In this document: piece after piece, positions 15,661-23,623 of the stretch
How positions within the stretch are numbered: the first letter of the stretch is position 1
Layout: the number at the start of each line of letters is the position of its first letter
Source of the DNA: Bacteroidota bacterium
Lineage (GTDB): Bacteria > Bacteroidota > Bacteroidia > UKL13-3
DNA: 64,000 bases
Assembly: GCA_947464275.1 (NCBI GenBank)
Contig: CANHVU010000006.1
Location: 78,748 to 142,747 of the forward strand
Reading direction: 5' to 3'
The notes under the pieces: model-generated
Seen by the model: only the letters and a program-made list of their open reading frames with translations
Databases searched by the model: none
What the model was told of the DNA's origin: nothing
Translations under genes and position numbers: made by a program

Positions 15661-15731
15661 TATATTTGTAAACGCAAGTAAAGCAAAAAAAGTTAAAGTA
15701 AAAAATACTATAAGTAAATTTATTTTACTTA
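15661..15731. promoter_or_regulatory. Candidate promoter and operator in the divergent gap before the NUDIX regulator
   Basis: TATATTTG (15661-15668) fits the TAnnTTTG -7 box on the plus strand. Downstream, TAAGTAAA (15711-15718) and TTTACTTA (15724-15731) form an 8-bp inverted repeat with a 5-nt spacer, 24 bp before the regulator's ATG and 66 bp before the divergent T9SS gene start. Autoregulation by the NUDIX protein through this repeat is plausible but unproven. Confidence 0.35.
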
Positions 15732-15754
15732 CAATTCTTCCGTTATTTTGCAAC

Positions 15755-16480
15755 ATGAAATCAACAAATGCTTACTATATATCCGACTATAATTTTCCAA
15801 TCAGAGAGTACTTTGTTTTTGGTTTATCAGTTGACTGTGTAGTGTTTGGATACCATGAAGGTGAGATAAAAGTATTGTTGGTGCAAAGAAGTTTGGAGCC
15901 TTTTAAAGATCATTGGGCCTTAATTGGAGACCTTGTAGAGCCTGACCAAAACTTAAGTGATGCCGCTAATAATGTGTTGGAAAAGCTCACTGGATTAAAA
16001 AATATTTACATGAAACAGTTTTTCGCTTTTGGAAGTTTAGAAAGACACCCGTTGGACCGAGTGGTTACAGTGGGTTATTTTTCATTAGTAAATAGTTTAA
16101 GCTATAATCCCATTGCATCGTCTTGGGCAAAATCCGCAGAATGGTTTAGTATAAATGAGTTGCCTGAATTGGCCTTTGACCACCAAAGTATTTTAGAAAA
16201 AGGCATAGAAACATTAAAAAATGAGGTTCGACATAAGCCTACAGGGTTTGAATTGCTGCCAACTAAATTTACACTACTGGAACTACAATTGTTATACGAA
16301 GCCTTGCTAGGATATAAGTTTGATAAATCTAATTTCAGGAAAAAAATTCTCGAAATGAATATTTTACAACCGTTGAATGAGCTTAAAGAAAATGTTGCTC
16401 ATCGTCCTGCCAAACTATTTAAATTTGATGAAAAAAGATACAAGGTACTAGAAGAAAAGGGCTTTTCTTTTGAACTTTAA
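15755..16480 (+). CDS. NUDIX-fold transcriptional regulator (NrtR/AraR-like), local regulator of the glucan locus
   Basis: This 241-residue protein has an N-terminal NUDIX domain (about residues 15-150) and a C-terminal winged-helix part (about 165-241, KFTLLELQLLYEALLGYKFD then KSNFRKKILEMNILQPL), the layout of NrtR-type regulators. In Bacteroidota, relatives sense sugars or sugar phosphates. The NUDIX box at GDLVEPDQNLSDAANNVLEK lacks the canonical R-E pair (N-N here) and one of the two metal-binding E residues (EK), so it should bind a ligand rather than hydrolyse it. The frame extends 52 codons upstream, but that part would overlap the divergent gene and contains the promoter region, so I chose the ATG at 15755. 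Its place between the T9SS gene and the glucan operon suggests it controls both. Confidence 0.85.
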   Translation: MKSTNAYYISDYNFPIREYFVFGLSVDCVVFGYHEGEIKVLLVQRSLEPFKDHWALIGDLVEPDQNLSDAANNVLEKLTGLKNIYMKQFFAFGSLERHPLDRVVTVGYFSLVNSLSYNPIASSWAKSAEWFSINELPELAFDHQSILEKGIETLKNEVRHKPTGFELLPTKFTLLELQLLYEALLGYKFDKSNFRKKILEMNILQPLNELKENVAHRPAKLFKFDEKRYKVLEEKGFSFEL

Positions 16481-16559
16481 GGAATAAGAAGTTATTAGTT
16501 TTACCAATAAATATTTTTCTATTTTAATTGTCATGACTTGCCCCAAAATCGATGGAGGC

Positions 16560-17507
16560 CTATGTTGATTTTAACACTTTTGTGTATTCTTCAAAAACTA
16601 ATTTAGGCGTCCTGTCTGCTTTAAACACTCCCCAATGCTTTTCAGGTTCCAATGGATCTGGTGAACCTTTCCATTGTTCGTCAAATGCTTCGAAAAAGAA
16701 GGTTAATACATTATTTTTAAAAGACCATTCCATTAAGTCTTCGTAATAAATCTTCTGGTTCTCTTCATTCACATGTTCAACATGAATTCCCCTTCCATGC
16801 GAATTAGTAGCCCAGCCTGCTTCAGTAATTACTACAGGAATTTGAGGATATTGATTGGCTACCATTTGATAGTTAGCAATGGTATAATCAACAGATTCGT
16901 TTATGTGTTTGTATTCCCAAACTGGATAGGTGTGTATTGAAATGAAATCTATCACCTCTACAAGTGGTGCGAGGTAATTTAACCAGGGAACATAATTCTC
17001 GCAAAAGGTAACTGGTTGTTTAATACTTTTCTTCACTCTTTTTGCAAACTCTATAACACGGTCAACAGGTACAAAATGATCCGTCCAGTCAACACAAGCT
17101 TCATTGCCAAGTGATACACAACAAATAATTTCAGTATATTGATTAGACCAATCGATTAGGATTTGAATTTTTTGGTCGTTCATTTTCCTATTTTCTTCCA
17201 GTTGCGTTTCCTCATAAATACCACCACCCCATGGGCAGCCATGGTTATTCAATTCAGCTACGATGTATGCACCAAGCATTAATTTGAAGTCTAATTTTTC
17301 TTCGAGAATAACCTTGATTACAGTTAACGCGTGCTCATCACAATCATACAATCGCAGGTATTTACAATGAGGTGCTAAAAGCAGTAAATCTTCTTTTATT
17401 TCTTCGTAAGATGGCACAATTCCACCTGGTTGTTGTCCATTTCGAAAGCCAGAATAACACATGGCTTTGGCAAATGGTAAATTAAATTGATTAAAAAAAT
17501 CTGCCAT
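16560..17507 (-). CDS. Cytoplasmic glycoside hydrolase family 17-like enzyme
   Basis: This 315-residue (beta/alpha)8 protein belongs to the GH17 group, whose members cut or rearrange beta-1,3-glucan. The acid/base Glu is E136 in SLGNEACVDW and the nucleophile Glu is E229 in VVITEAGWAT. Other family landmarks are CYSGFRNGQQPGG near the N-terminus and FFFEAFDEQWKGSPDP near the end. There is no signal peptide, so it should act in the cytoplasm on imported oligosaccharides. Its ATG overlaps the stop of the preceding GH17 gene by one base. It is more like the lipoprotein GH17 at 22344-23621 (shared EAFDEQWK) than its immediate neighbour (ASFDESWK). It is the last gene of the operon, 79 bp from the convergent regulator. 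Confidence 0.88.
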   Translation of the reverse strand: MADFFNQFNLPFAKAMCYSGFRNGQQPGGIVPSYEEIKEDLLLLAPHCKYLRLYDCDEHALTVIKVILEEKLDFKLMLGAYIVAELNNHGCPWGGGIYEETQLEENRKMNDQKIQILIDWSNQYTEIICCVSLGNEACVDWTDHFVPVDRVIEFAKRVKKSIKQPVTFCENYVPWLNYLAPLVEVIDFISIHTYPVWEYKHINESVDYTIANYQMVANQYPQIPVVITEAGWATNSHGRGIHVEHVNEENQKIYYEDLMEWSFKNNVLTFFFEAFDEQWKGSPDPLEPEKHWGVFKADRTPKLVFEEYTKVLKST

Positions 17508-18454
17508 TAAAATTTCAATTGTTCATGTTTATCCCAAAGTCCCCAATACGCTCCAACATCACCTTCCGGACCTGTTTTCCACGACTCATCAAAGGACGCA
17601 AAATAGAAGTTCTCAATACCATTTGACTTACACCAATTTTGGCAATCAATAAAATAACGCATGGCATTTTCAGCATTTGCTACAGATCCTTTAAACGCAC
17701 CTCCTTCGCTTGGCCAACCTGTTTCTGTAATAATTACTCTCTTACCTTGACCAGCATTTTTTGCAGATTCAAACATACTTCTCATGTGTTCAAAAGAATA
17801 TTCAATAGGACATCCTTCCCAATAAGGGTAACAGTTTGTTAAAATCACATCACATATTTCTGTAATCATTGGTCTGTGAGAAAACTCGTAATATGCATCA
17901 ACATAGCCCACAGGGATATGGGGAATAGCATCTTTTACTCGTTGGATATAGGCTAATAATTGCTCTTCAGTTAAATCTTTTCTATACATCACTTCATTAC
18001 CTACAGCAGCAACATCAACCAATCCGTCTTTTGCCATAGCAATTAAACCTTCTATTTCCTTTTCGTTCAATTCCAAGTCATCTCCTAACCATGCCCCTAC
18101 AAGGGTTTTCATTCCATACTTTTTTGCTACTCTTGGCACATGTTCGTTTCCTTCAATACACGAGAAGGAGCGCACCCATTTGGCATAAGGTTGTAATATT
18201 TTAATACGCCTTTCTACTTGGGCTTCTGTAATGATTGAACCTGGCTTTTGTCCATCTTCGTATATGCTAAAACAAATGCCATGTATCACATTTTGAAGTG
18301 TTTTGTGCCACAAACTTTTTAAATCATCCTTTGGCAGTTCAGAATAATTAATATGAATATGTTGGTGTTGAAAATCAGAATCGTTTTCTTGTTGAATACG
18401 AGAATACTTCTCTTGATTCTGCGATGTAAATAAATGACCTTCTCTATATGACAT
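17507..18454 (-). CDS. Cytoplasmic glycoside hydrolase family 17-like enzyme
   Basis: This 315-residue GH17-type enzyme has catalytic residues E154 (AAVGNEVMY) and E244 (ITETGWPS). The catalytic barrel starts at about residue 55 (IHGICFSIYEDGQKPGS). The first ~50 residues are hydrophilic and glutamine/histidine-rich with no signal peptide. It is very similar to the C-terminal domain of the MFS fusion encoded just upstream (shared GYVDAYY, FDESWK and GLWDK), so one probably arose by duplication of the other. It lies 11 bp after the fusion gene. Expected substrates are beta-1,3-gluco-oligosaccharides, either hydrolysed or transglycosylated; the sequence does not decide which. Confidence 0.88.
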   Translation of the reverse strand: MSYREGHLFTSQNQEKYSRIQQENDSDFQHQHIHINYSELPKDDLKSLWHKTLQNVIHGICFSIYEDGQKPGSIITEAQVERRIKILQPYAKWVRSFSCIEGNEHVPRVAKKYGMKTLVGAWLGDDLELNEKEIEGLIAMAKDGLVDVAAVGNEVMYRKDLTEEQLLAYIQRVKDAIPHIPVGYVDAYYEFSHRPMITEICDVILTNCYPYWEGCPIEYSFEHMRSMFESAKNAGQGKRVIITETGWPSEGGAFKGSVANAENAMRYFIDCQNWCKSNGIENFYFASFDESWKTGPEGDVGAYWGLWDKHEQLKF

Positions 18455-18465
18455 GATATGTAGAT

Positions 18466-20820
18466 TTATTTTTTAAACTTGAATTTTTCGTTTTTATCCC
18501 ATAATCCCCAAGATGTTCCCAATTTACCTTCTTGAATAACTTTCCAAGATTCATCAAAAGAAGAGAAATGAAATAGTTCTATGTTATTACTTTTTGCCCA
18601 TTCTTGCGAACTGATAAAAAATTTCATTGCATTAATTCTTGATGGCATAGCATTTTCTACTGTTTCTCCAAAACTAGGCCATCCTGTTTCTGTAATAACT
18701 ATTCTTTTATCCTTACTCACTTCTTTGGTAACCTCAAGCATATTTGAAAGATAAGATGATGAATAATCAATGACAGCACCTTCCCAGAAAGGATAGAAAT
18801 TACATAAAATTAGGTCACAAGCATCCACAAGTTTTGGTCTTTCAATAAATTGATAATATGCATCTACATAGCCCACTTCAATATTACTTGGAATGGCGTT
18901 TTTTACTCTTTTTATGTATTCAATTAATTCTGCCTCAGAAATCTCGCCCCTGTGTAATACTTCATTACCCACAGCTGCAATATCCACCAAGCCAGCATTT
19001 GCAAGTTTTATTAATGCGTTTATTTCTTTTTCATTTCGCTCTTTATCATTGCTTATCCATGCTCCAACAACTGTTTTAATGTTTTTTTGGTGCGCAATTT
19101 CTGGTATCAATTCATTTCCTTCTGTGCATGAAAAAGTTCTAATCCATTTGGTGTGAGGTGCAATAATTTCTAATCTTCTTCTTATCTGTTCGGCTGATAA
19201 AATATCGCCCGCTTTTTGACCTTCAATATAAGGACTAAAACATAATCCATTTAAACCAGTATTAAATTGCTTAGAAAATAGGGTTTCTATTTCTTCTTCG
19301 CTTTTTGAACTTAAATCTGTTCCAACCAGCTTATTAATTAAAGATTCACTATTAGATAAAGAAAGTAATTTGCCAGTGAGATAATTGGATGATTGCTTAT
19401 TTACTGAAGGTTTTTTCCTTTTTTCTAAAAGATCTCTTACTTCTAGTGCTTTTGCTTCATCAATATCATAATCTTTCATTGCCCAAATAGCAGCCAATGT
19501 TCCTAATATTGGAATTCCAACAAAGAAGATTCTTAACCAAAACATAGTTTCATCTGTTTGGGTAGGTGCATTAGATTTAAAACTAACAAAAGTGAGAATT
19601 AAACCACTTAATAATCCCGCTACGGCAGTTCCAAATTTTACCATCCACCAATAGATAGCCCCCAAACTTCCTTCTCTTCTTTTTCCAGTATTTAATTCAT
19701 CAATATCAATTACATCAGAAGTCATAGACATCATGAGAGTAAACAAACTTCCAATACCAAATGCAAAAAAAGGTAATGCAAAAAGAAAAAGATAAGGTTT
19801 CCCCGGAACAAAAAGTATCCACAATAAAATATAACCAAATACTGAAATGCTTTGAGAAACTAAAAATGCCTTCTTTTTTCCCATTATTTTAGACATTCTA
19901 GCAACAATTGGTATTACAATAACTGTAGTAATCATAGCTCCCACACATCCAAATAATGTTGGCCATAATCCAAAACCGTCTTCATTTCCTTTGAACAAAT
20001 AATATTTGATGATAAAATAAGAAAAACCTGCTGTGGTTTGAAAAGCATTAAAAATTAAGAAGGTTGCAATACAAATTTTTCTGAATGGTTTAATTTCTGC
20101 CGAAGCTTTTAATCCTTCTTTGATTTCTCCAAAACTGCCCAAGATTCCTTTAAAATCAATTGGGCTATAATTTTCGTTCAATGTAGATTTACTTGGAATA
20201 AAGAAAGCTGGTATGGCTGCTAAAATGGTACATCCAATTGCAACGTACACCGATAAAGTTCTAACTGCTACATCGGTTGATGGAAACAAAGATTCATCAG
20301 CCATTATTACCCAAAACCAAGGAGCAACAACCCAAGCTAACTGACCAATAAGTTGGGAAGTAGCCATGATATTTGTTCGTTCATGAAAATCATCACTCAT
20401 TTCGTAACCCATTGCTACATAAGGAATACTAAATATGGTAAGTCCTGAATAAAAAATCAATGAAACAACTAAAAAGTACCAAAAATTGTAAGTAACACCA
20501 TTTTCAGCATACAATTGCCACATTAATGAAAATGAAATACCTAAAATAATGGCACCTGCCAATACATATTGTCTTCTTCTACCCCATTTTGATTTGGTAT
20601 TATCACTTACATAACCCATTATAAGGTCAAATAAGGCATCATAAAACTTCGGAATAAAATAGGTTAACCCAAGTAACAACCCACTAAAGCCAAGTTTTTC
20701 TACCAATACTACGGTAAAAATACCAATCATTGCAGGGAACATTTGGTTTGCAAGCATACCCAATCCGAAGGCGATTTTTTGCCCCATGGGCACTTTTTGT
20801 GATGAAATTTGATTGGACAT
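18466..20820 (-). CDS. MFS (GPH-type) sugar transporter fused to a GH17 domain
   Basis: One 784-residue frame joins two proteins. Residues 1-455 are a twelve-helix sugar:cation symporter of the glycoside-pentoside-hexuronide/MelB type, with the cytoplasmic loop signature MGYVSDNTKSKWGRRRQYVL (about 68-87). After a charged linker of about 65 residues (455-520), residues 520-784 are a complete GH17 barrel with acid/base E620 (AAVGNEVLH) and nucleophile E711 (ITETGWPS). Symporters of this type keep both ends inside the cell, so the GH17 domain should face the cytoplasm and meet the incoming oligosaccharide directly. The frame is uninterrupted, both active-site Glu are present, and a free-standing close relative follows 11 bp downstream. 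The substrate is inferred from the locus to be short beta-1,3- or beta-1,6-linked glucans. Confidence 0.93.
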   Translation of the reverse strand: MSNQISSQKVPMGQKIAFGLGMLANQMFPAMIGIFTVVLVEKLGFSGLLLGLTYFIPKFYDALFDLIMGYVSDNTKSKWGRRRQYVLAGAIILGISFSLMWQLYAENGVTYNFWYFLVVSLIFYSGLTIFSIPYVAMGYEMSDDFHERTNIMATSQLIGQLAWVVAPWFWVIMADESLFPSTDVAVRTLSVYVAIGCTILAAIPAFFIPSKSTLNENYSPIDFKGILGSFGEIKEGLKASAEIKPFRKICIATFLIFNAFQTTAGFSYFIIKYYLFKGNEDGFGLWPTLFGCVGAMITTVIVIPIVARMSKIMGKKKAFLVSQSISVFGYILLWILFVPGKPYLFLFALPFFAFGIGSLFTLMMSMTSDVIDIDELNTGKRREGSLGAIYWWMVKFGTAVAGLLSGLILTFVSFKSNAPTQTDETMFWLRIFFVGIPILGTLAAIWAMKDYDIDEAKALEVRDLLEKRKKPSVNKQSSNYLTGKLLSLSNSESLINKLVGTDLSSKSEEEIETLFSKQFNTGLNGLCFSPYIEGQKAGDILSAEQIRRRLEIIAPHTKWIRTFSCTEGNELIPEIAHQKNIKTVVGAWISNDKERNEKEINALIKLANAGLVDIAAVGNEVLHRGEISEAELIEYIKRVKNAIPSNIEVGYVDAYYQFIERPKLVDACDLILCNFYPFWEGAVIDYSSSYLSNMLEVTKEVSKDKRIVITETGWPSFGETVENAMPSRINAMKFFISSQEWAKSNNIELFHFSSFDESWKVIQEGKLGTSWGLWDKNEKFKFKK

Positions 20821-20831
20821 AATCTATGTTA

Positions 20832-22337
20832 TTAATTTTTAATTACTATTGTTTGTAATGCTTTTGAATCTATGGTAATCGTTTTTACTTCCTTGTTGAT
20901 GTTGATTGCAATATTGTATTTTTTATCTGTTGGGTTAAATAAAGCAACAACAATGCTTCCATCAGGATTTTGAACAGCGGTAGTCATTACTTCTTTGTGA
21001 TTTATTTCGCAGCCAATTTTAACAGCTCCTGGTCGCATGAATTTACTAAAATGTGCCATTATAAAGTACAATGGTGTAAAATACACTTCATCTTTTTCTT
21101 CATCAACAATTACAGGAGCAACACACCAATTTTTAAACCAATTAGGCCCTCCTTGTTTGTTTAAAACCATGTTCCAATCTACCCAACCATCTACATAATT
21201 ATTCAAACAGCCTATTATGTCTGTTGCATATCTATTTACTGGTGCATATTTTGGGTGTAAATGACGGTCTTTTTCGCTTGCCCAATCCCAACCCCAATCG
21301 GTGGCTTCTTTTTGCCAATACCATTTGTCGTCTTTCCACTTTGGGACCTCAGAATCTACACAACCTTCGGTCTCTATTAAGTATTTATTAGGTGCTTTTT
21401 TGTGTGCATATTGAAGCGCATCTGGAAAATAATCGTAGGTGCTTTCATACCAGTGAACGGCTACACCCGCATAATATTTTGATGATTTTTCATCTCTGTA
21501 CATTTCATCAACCCATTCTTTTAGGCCAGCTCTGTTTTGGTCGTAACCAAAAATGTTTACTTTACCCCAATTGTCTTTCTCCAACTTTGGCCCTAAATGA
21601 TTTTGAACAAAATCAGTCATCTCTTTTGGTGAAAACAAGGTGCTTTCCCAGTTATTTCCGTTTCCATGTGGTTCATTAATTACGGTTACGCCCCAAATAT
21701 CAATTCCTTCTTTTTTATAAGCCGATAAATATTTAGAAAAGTACAAAGCAAAAGCATCATTAAATTGAGGTAATAACTTTCCGCCTACATAACTTTTATT
21801 GTCCTTCATCCAAGGTGGTGCTGTCCATGGAGAGGCTATGATTTTAAATCCTTCTTTTGATGTTTTATTGGCATCTAAAATCATCGGAATTAAATCAATT
21901 TTATCATCTTCAATGGAAAAATGTTTCATTTCCAAATCGTTTTCAACTTTGGCATAAGTATAGTTACTTAACGAAAAATCGCACGATGCAATATGTGTTC
22001 TGGTAAGCGAATAGTTTGCGCCTTCTTCACTAAAATAAGCGTCTAATATTTTTTTTCTGTTTGTTAGGCTCAATTTATTTAACAAATGAGCCGATGCCTC
22101 AGTAAATGAACCACCAAATCCTGTAATTTTTTGAAATTGCTCGGCTGGATTTACCTTTATTGTTAAAGATTCGTCAGCGGGTTTAAAATCTTTAATAAGG
22201 GTAAATGCATTTCCGTTTTCTGAGGTTTCATATACATCAATATTCATTTTTTTTGCATTATTACATTGAATAAGCGCAGCGCAAATCATCCCAATAAAGA
22301 TGGTTTTTAAGGAGTATAATTGCTGTTTGGTATTCAT
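20832..22337 (-). CDS. GH30 family glycosidase, probable lipoprotein (beta-1,6-glucanase candidate)
   Basis: This 501-residue GH30 enzyme has a signal segment ending at a lipid-attachment-type Cys (C25, AALIQC), so it is probably anchored in a membrane outside the cytoplasm. The barrel contains GFGGSFTEASAH (about 73), SPWTAPPWMK (169), the acid/base Glu E222 in VINEPHG, and the nucleophile E324 in IETEGC. The C-terminal beta-sandwich (about 430-501) is normal for the family. GH30 includes glucosylceramidases, beta-glucosidases and endo-beta-1,6-glucanases. In a laminarin locus the last would remove the beta-1,6 branches, which is my preferred reading. It is 6 bp after the GH17 lipoprotein gene and 11 bp before the MFS fusion. 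Confidence 0.9.
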   Translation of the reverse strand: MNTKQQLYSLKTIFIGMICAALIQCNNAKKMNIDVYETSENGNAFTLIKDFKPADESLTIKVNPAEQFQKITGFGGSFTEASAHLLNKLSLTNRKKILDAYFSEEGANYSLTRTHIASCDFSLSNYTYAKVENDLEMKHFSIEDDKIDLIPMILDANKTSKEGFKIIASPWTAPPWMKDNKSYVGGKLLPQFNDAFALYFSKYLSAYKKEGIDIWGVTVINEPHGNGNNWESTLFSPKEMTDFVQNHLGPKLEKDNWGKVNIFGYDQNRAGLKEWVDEMYRDEKSSKYYAGVAVHWYESTYDYFPDALQYAHKKAPNKYLIETEGCVDSEVPKWKDDKWYWQKEATDWGWDWASEKDRHLHPKYAPVNRYATDIIGCLNNYVDGWVDWNMVLNKQGGPNWFKNWCVAPVIVDEEKDEVYFTPLYFIMAHFSKFMRPGAVKIGCEINHKEVMTTAVQNPDGSIVVALFNPTDKKYNIAININKEVKTITIDSKALQTIVIKN

Positions 22338-22343
22338 TATTTA

Positions 22344-23621
22344 TTAATTTTTTAATTCAGGTATTATAACAGTTTTTAATAAGTCTACTTCACTACCATT
22401 ATGCGTTTTAACAATGGTTTTCCCATCTCGTTTCAAATCTTTAAAAATGCCTTGATCTATCTTTTCCCATAAGGCATATTTGGCCTTTCCATCAATAGTA
22501 AATAATCCAAAATGATTCTCGGAACCTTTTGGGTTATTGGCATCTTTCCATTGCTCATCAAATGCCTCAAAATAAAAACAAGTAATTTTTTCTTGATTCG
22601 TCCATTCACGCATTAATTGATAATACTTTGCAGATTTATATTCATCACAAGCTTTTGAGCCATTGTTTCCATACAAACCATCGGAGCTAGAAGCCCAACC
22701 CGTTTCACCAATATGAATTGGTTTATTTATTCCAATAGATTTCATATAATTTGATACACCAAGAAATTGCTTTTTTGCATAATTTAATGAACGCATCATC
22801 AAAGAATCTACTTTTTCCCTATGTGCCAAAGCTTCTTCCTGCTCGCTTAAACCCCAAAAAACCGGATTATAATGGGTGTCGTGCATTGGATAGGTATGAA
22901 TGGAAACATAATCTACTGCTTCATATAATTTAATTAAATCATTTACATGATAGGTAGAATCTCCACCGCCCCAAGAAGCAAAATTATCGGAAGAAGTAAT
23001 CCATACATCTTTGGGTAAACTATTTTCCTTTTTTAACTTTTGTAAATAGGTAACCCATTTCAAAATGATATTAGGTTCAACATAATAACTAGCTGCCCAC
23101 TTTACCATGGCTTCATTGCCCACAGCAATTATTTTTATAATTTCAGGATATTTGTTTGCAAGTTCAACAGCTCTTTGAATCTCCTCGGTATTAGCTTTCG
23201 TGTTTTCTTTGTTATGATTAGGTGTCTTCTCTGTCCAAGCATTTTCGCAATCAATCCAAGCACCAAGCATAACATACATTTCAAAATCGGGATTTTCGAC
23301 ACGCAACTCGGTTATTGCCTGCATCAAATTTCTTACTTCATAATACTTTGTATTATAAGTGCGGAGCAATTTAATACCCATCGCACTCAGTATTTTCATG
23401 TCTTCTTTAATTTGAGAAACAGAGGGCTGCGAATCACGCGTATTTGAGCGATAACCTCCATAACATGTTGCTTGGTAGTTTGAATCACCTAAAATTTGAG
23501 CGGCCGTTTTTGTTTTCTCCAATTGAGTTGAATTTTCTTTGGTAGCGTTTTGAGAGCCACACGAAGTTAGCATAACAGTTAAAAGCACTAAAAAATAATA
23601 TGTTAGACCAACTTTTCGCAT
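22344..23621 (-). CDS. GH17-family lipoprotein
   Basis: This 425-residue GH17 enzyme has a clear lipoprotein signal (MLTSC, lipidated C21) and is therefore exported. The barrel starts at about residue 50 (ATCYGGYRS). Catalytic residues are E170 (AVGNEAMV) and E306 (IGETGWASS), and FYFEAFDEQWKDANNPKG closes the barrel. It should cleave beta-1,3-glucan in the periplasm or on the cell surface. It begins 2 bp after the phosphorylase stop and is followed at 6 bp by the GH30 gene. A short insert after residue 250 (HYNPVFWGLSEQEEALAHRE) is absent from the cytoplasmic GH17 proteins of the same operon. Confidence 0.9.
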   Translation of the reverse strand: MRKVGLTYYFLVLLTVMLTSCGSQNATKENSTQLEKTKTAAQILGDSNYQATCYGGYRSNTRDSQPSVSQIKEDMKILSAMGIKLLRTYNTKYYEVRNLMQAITELRVENPDFEMYVMLGAWIDCENAWTEKTPNHNKENTKANTEEIQRAVELANKYPEIIKIIAVGNEAMVKWAASYYVEPNIILKWVTYLQKLKKENSLPKDVWITSSDNFASWGGGDSTYHVNDLIKLYEAVDYVSIHTYPMHDTHYNPVFWGLSEQEEALAHREKVDSLMMRSLNYAKKQFLGVSNYMKSIGINKPIHIGETGWASSSDGLYGNNGSKACDEYKSAKYYQLMREWTNQEKITCFYFEAFDEQWKDANNPKGSENHFGLFTIDGKAKYALWEKIDQGIFKDLKRDGKTIVKTHNGSEVDLLKTVIIPELKN

Positions 23622-23623
23622 GA

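Noticed and set aside
15599..15754. Extension of the NUDIX regulator 52 codons upstream
   Set aside because: The extra part overlaps the divergent T9SS gene, is unlike the family and covers the promoter and operator candidates; the ATG at 15755 fits the family start.
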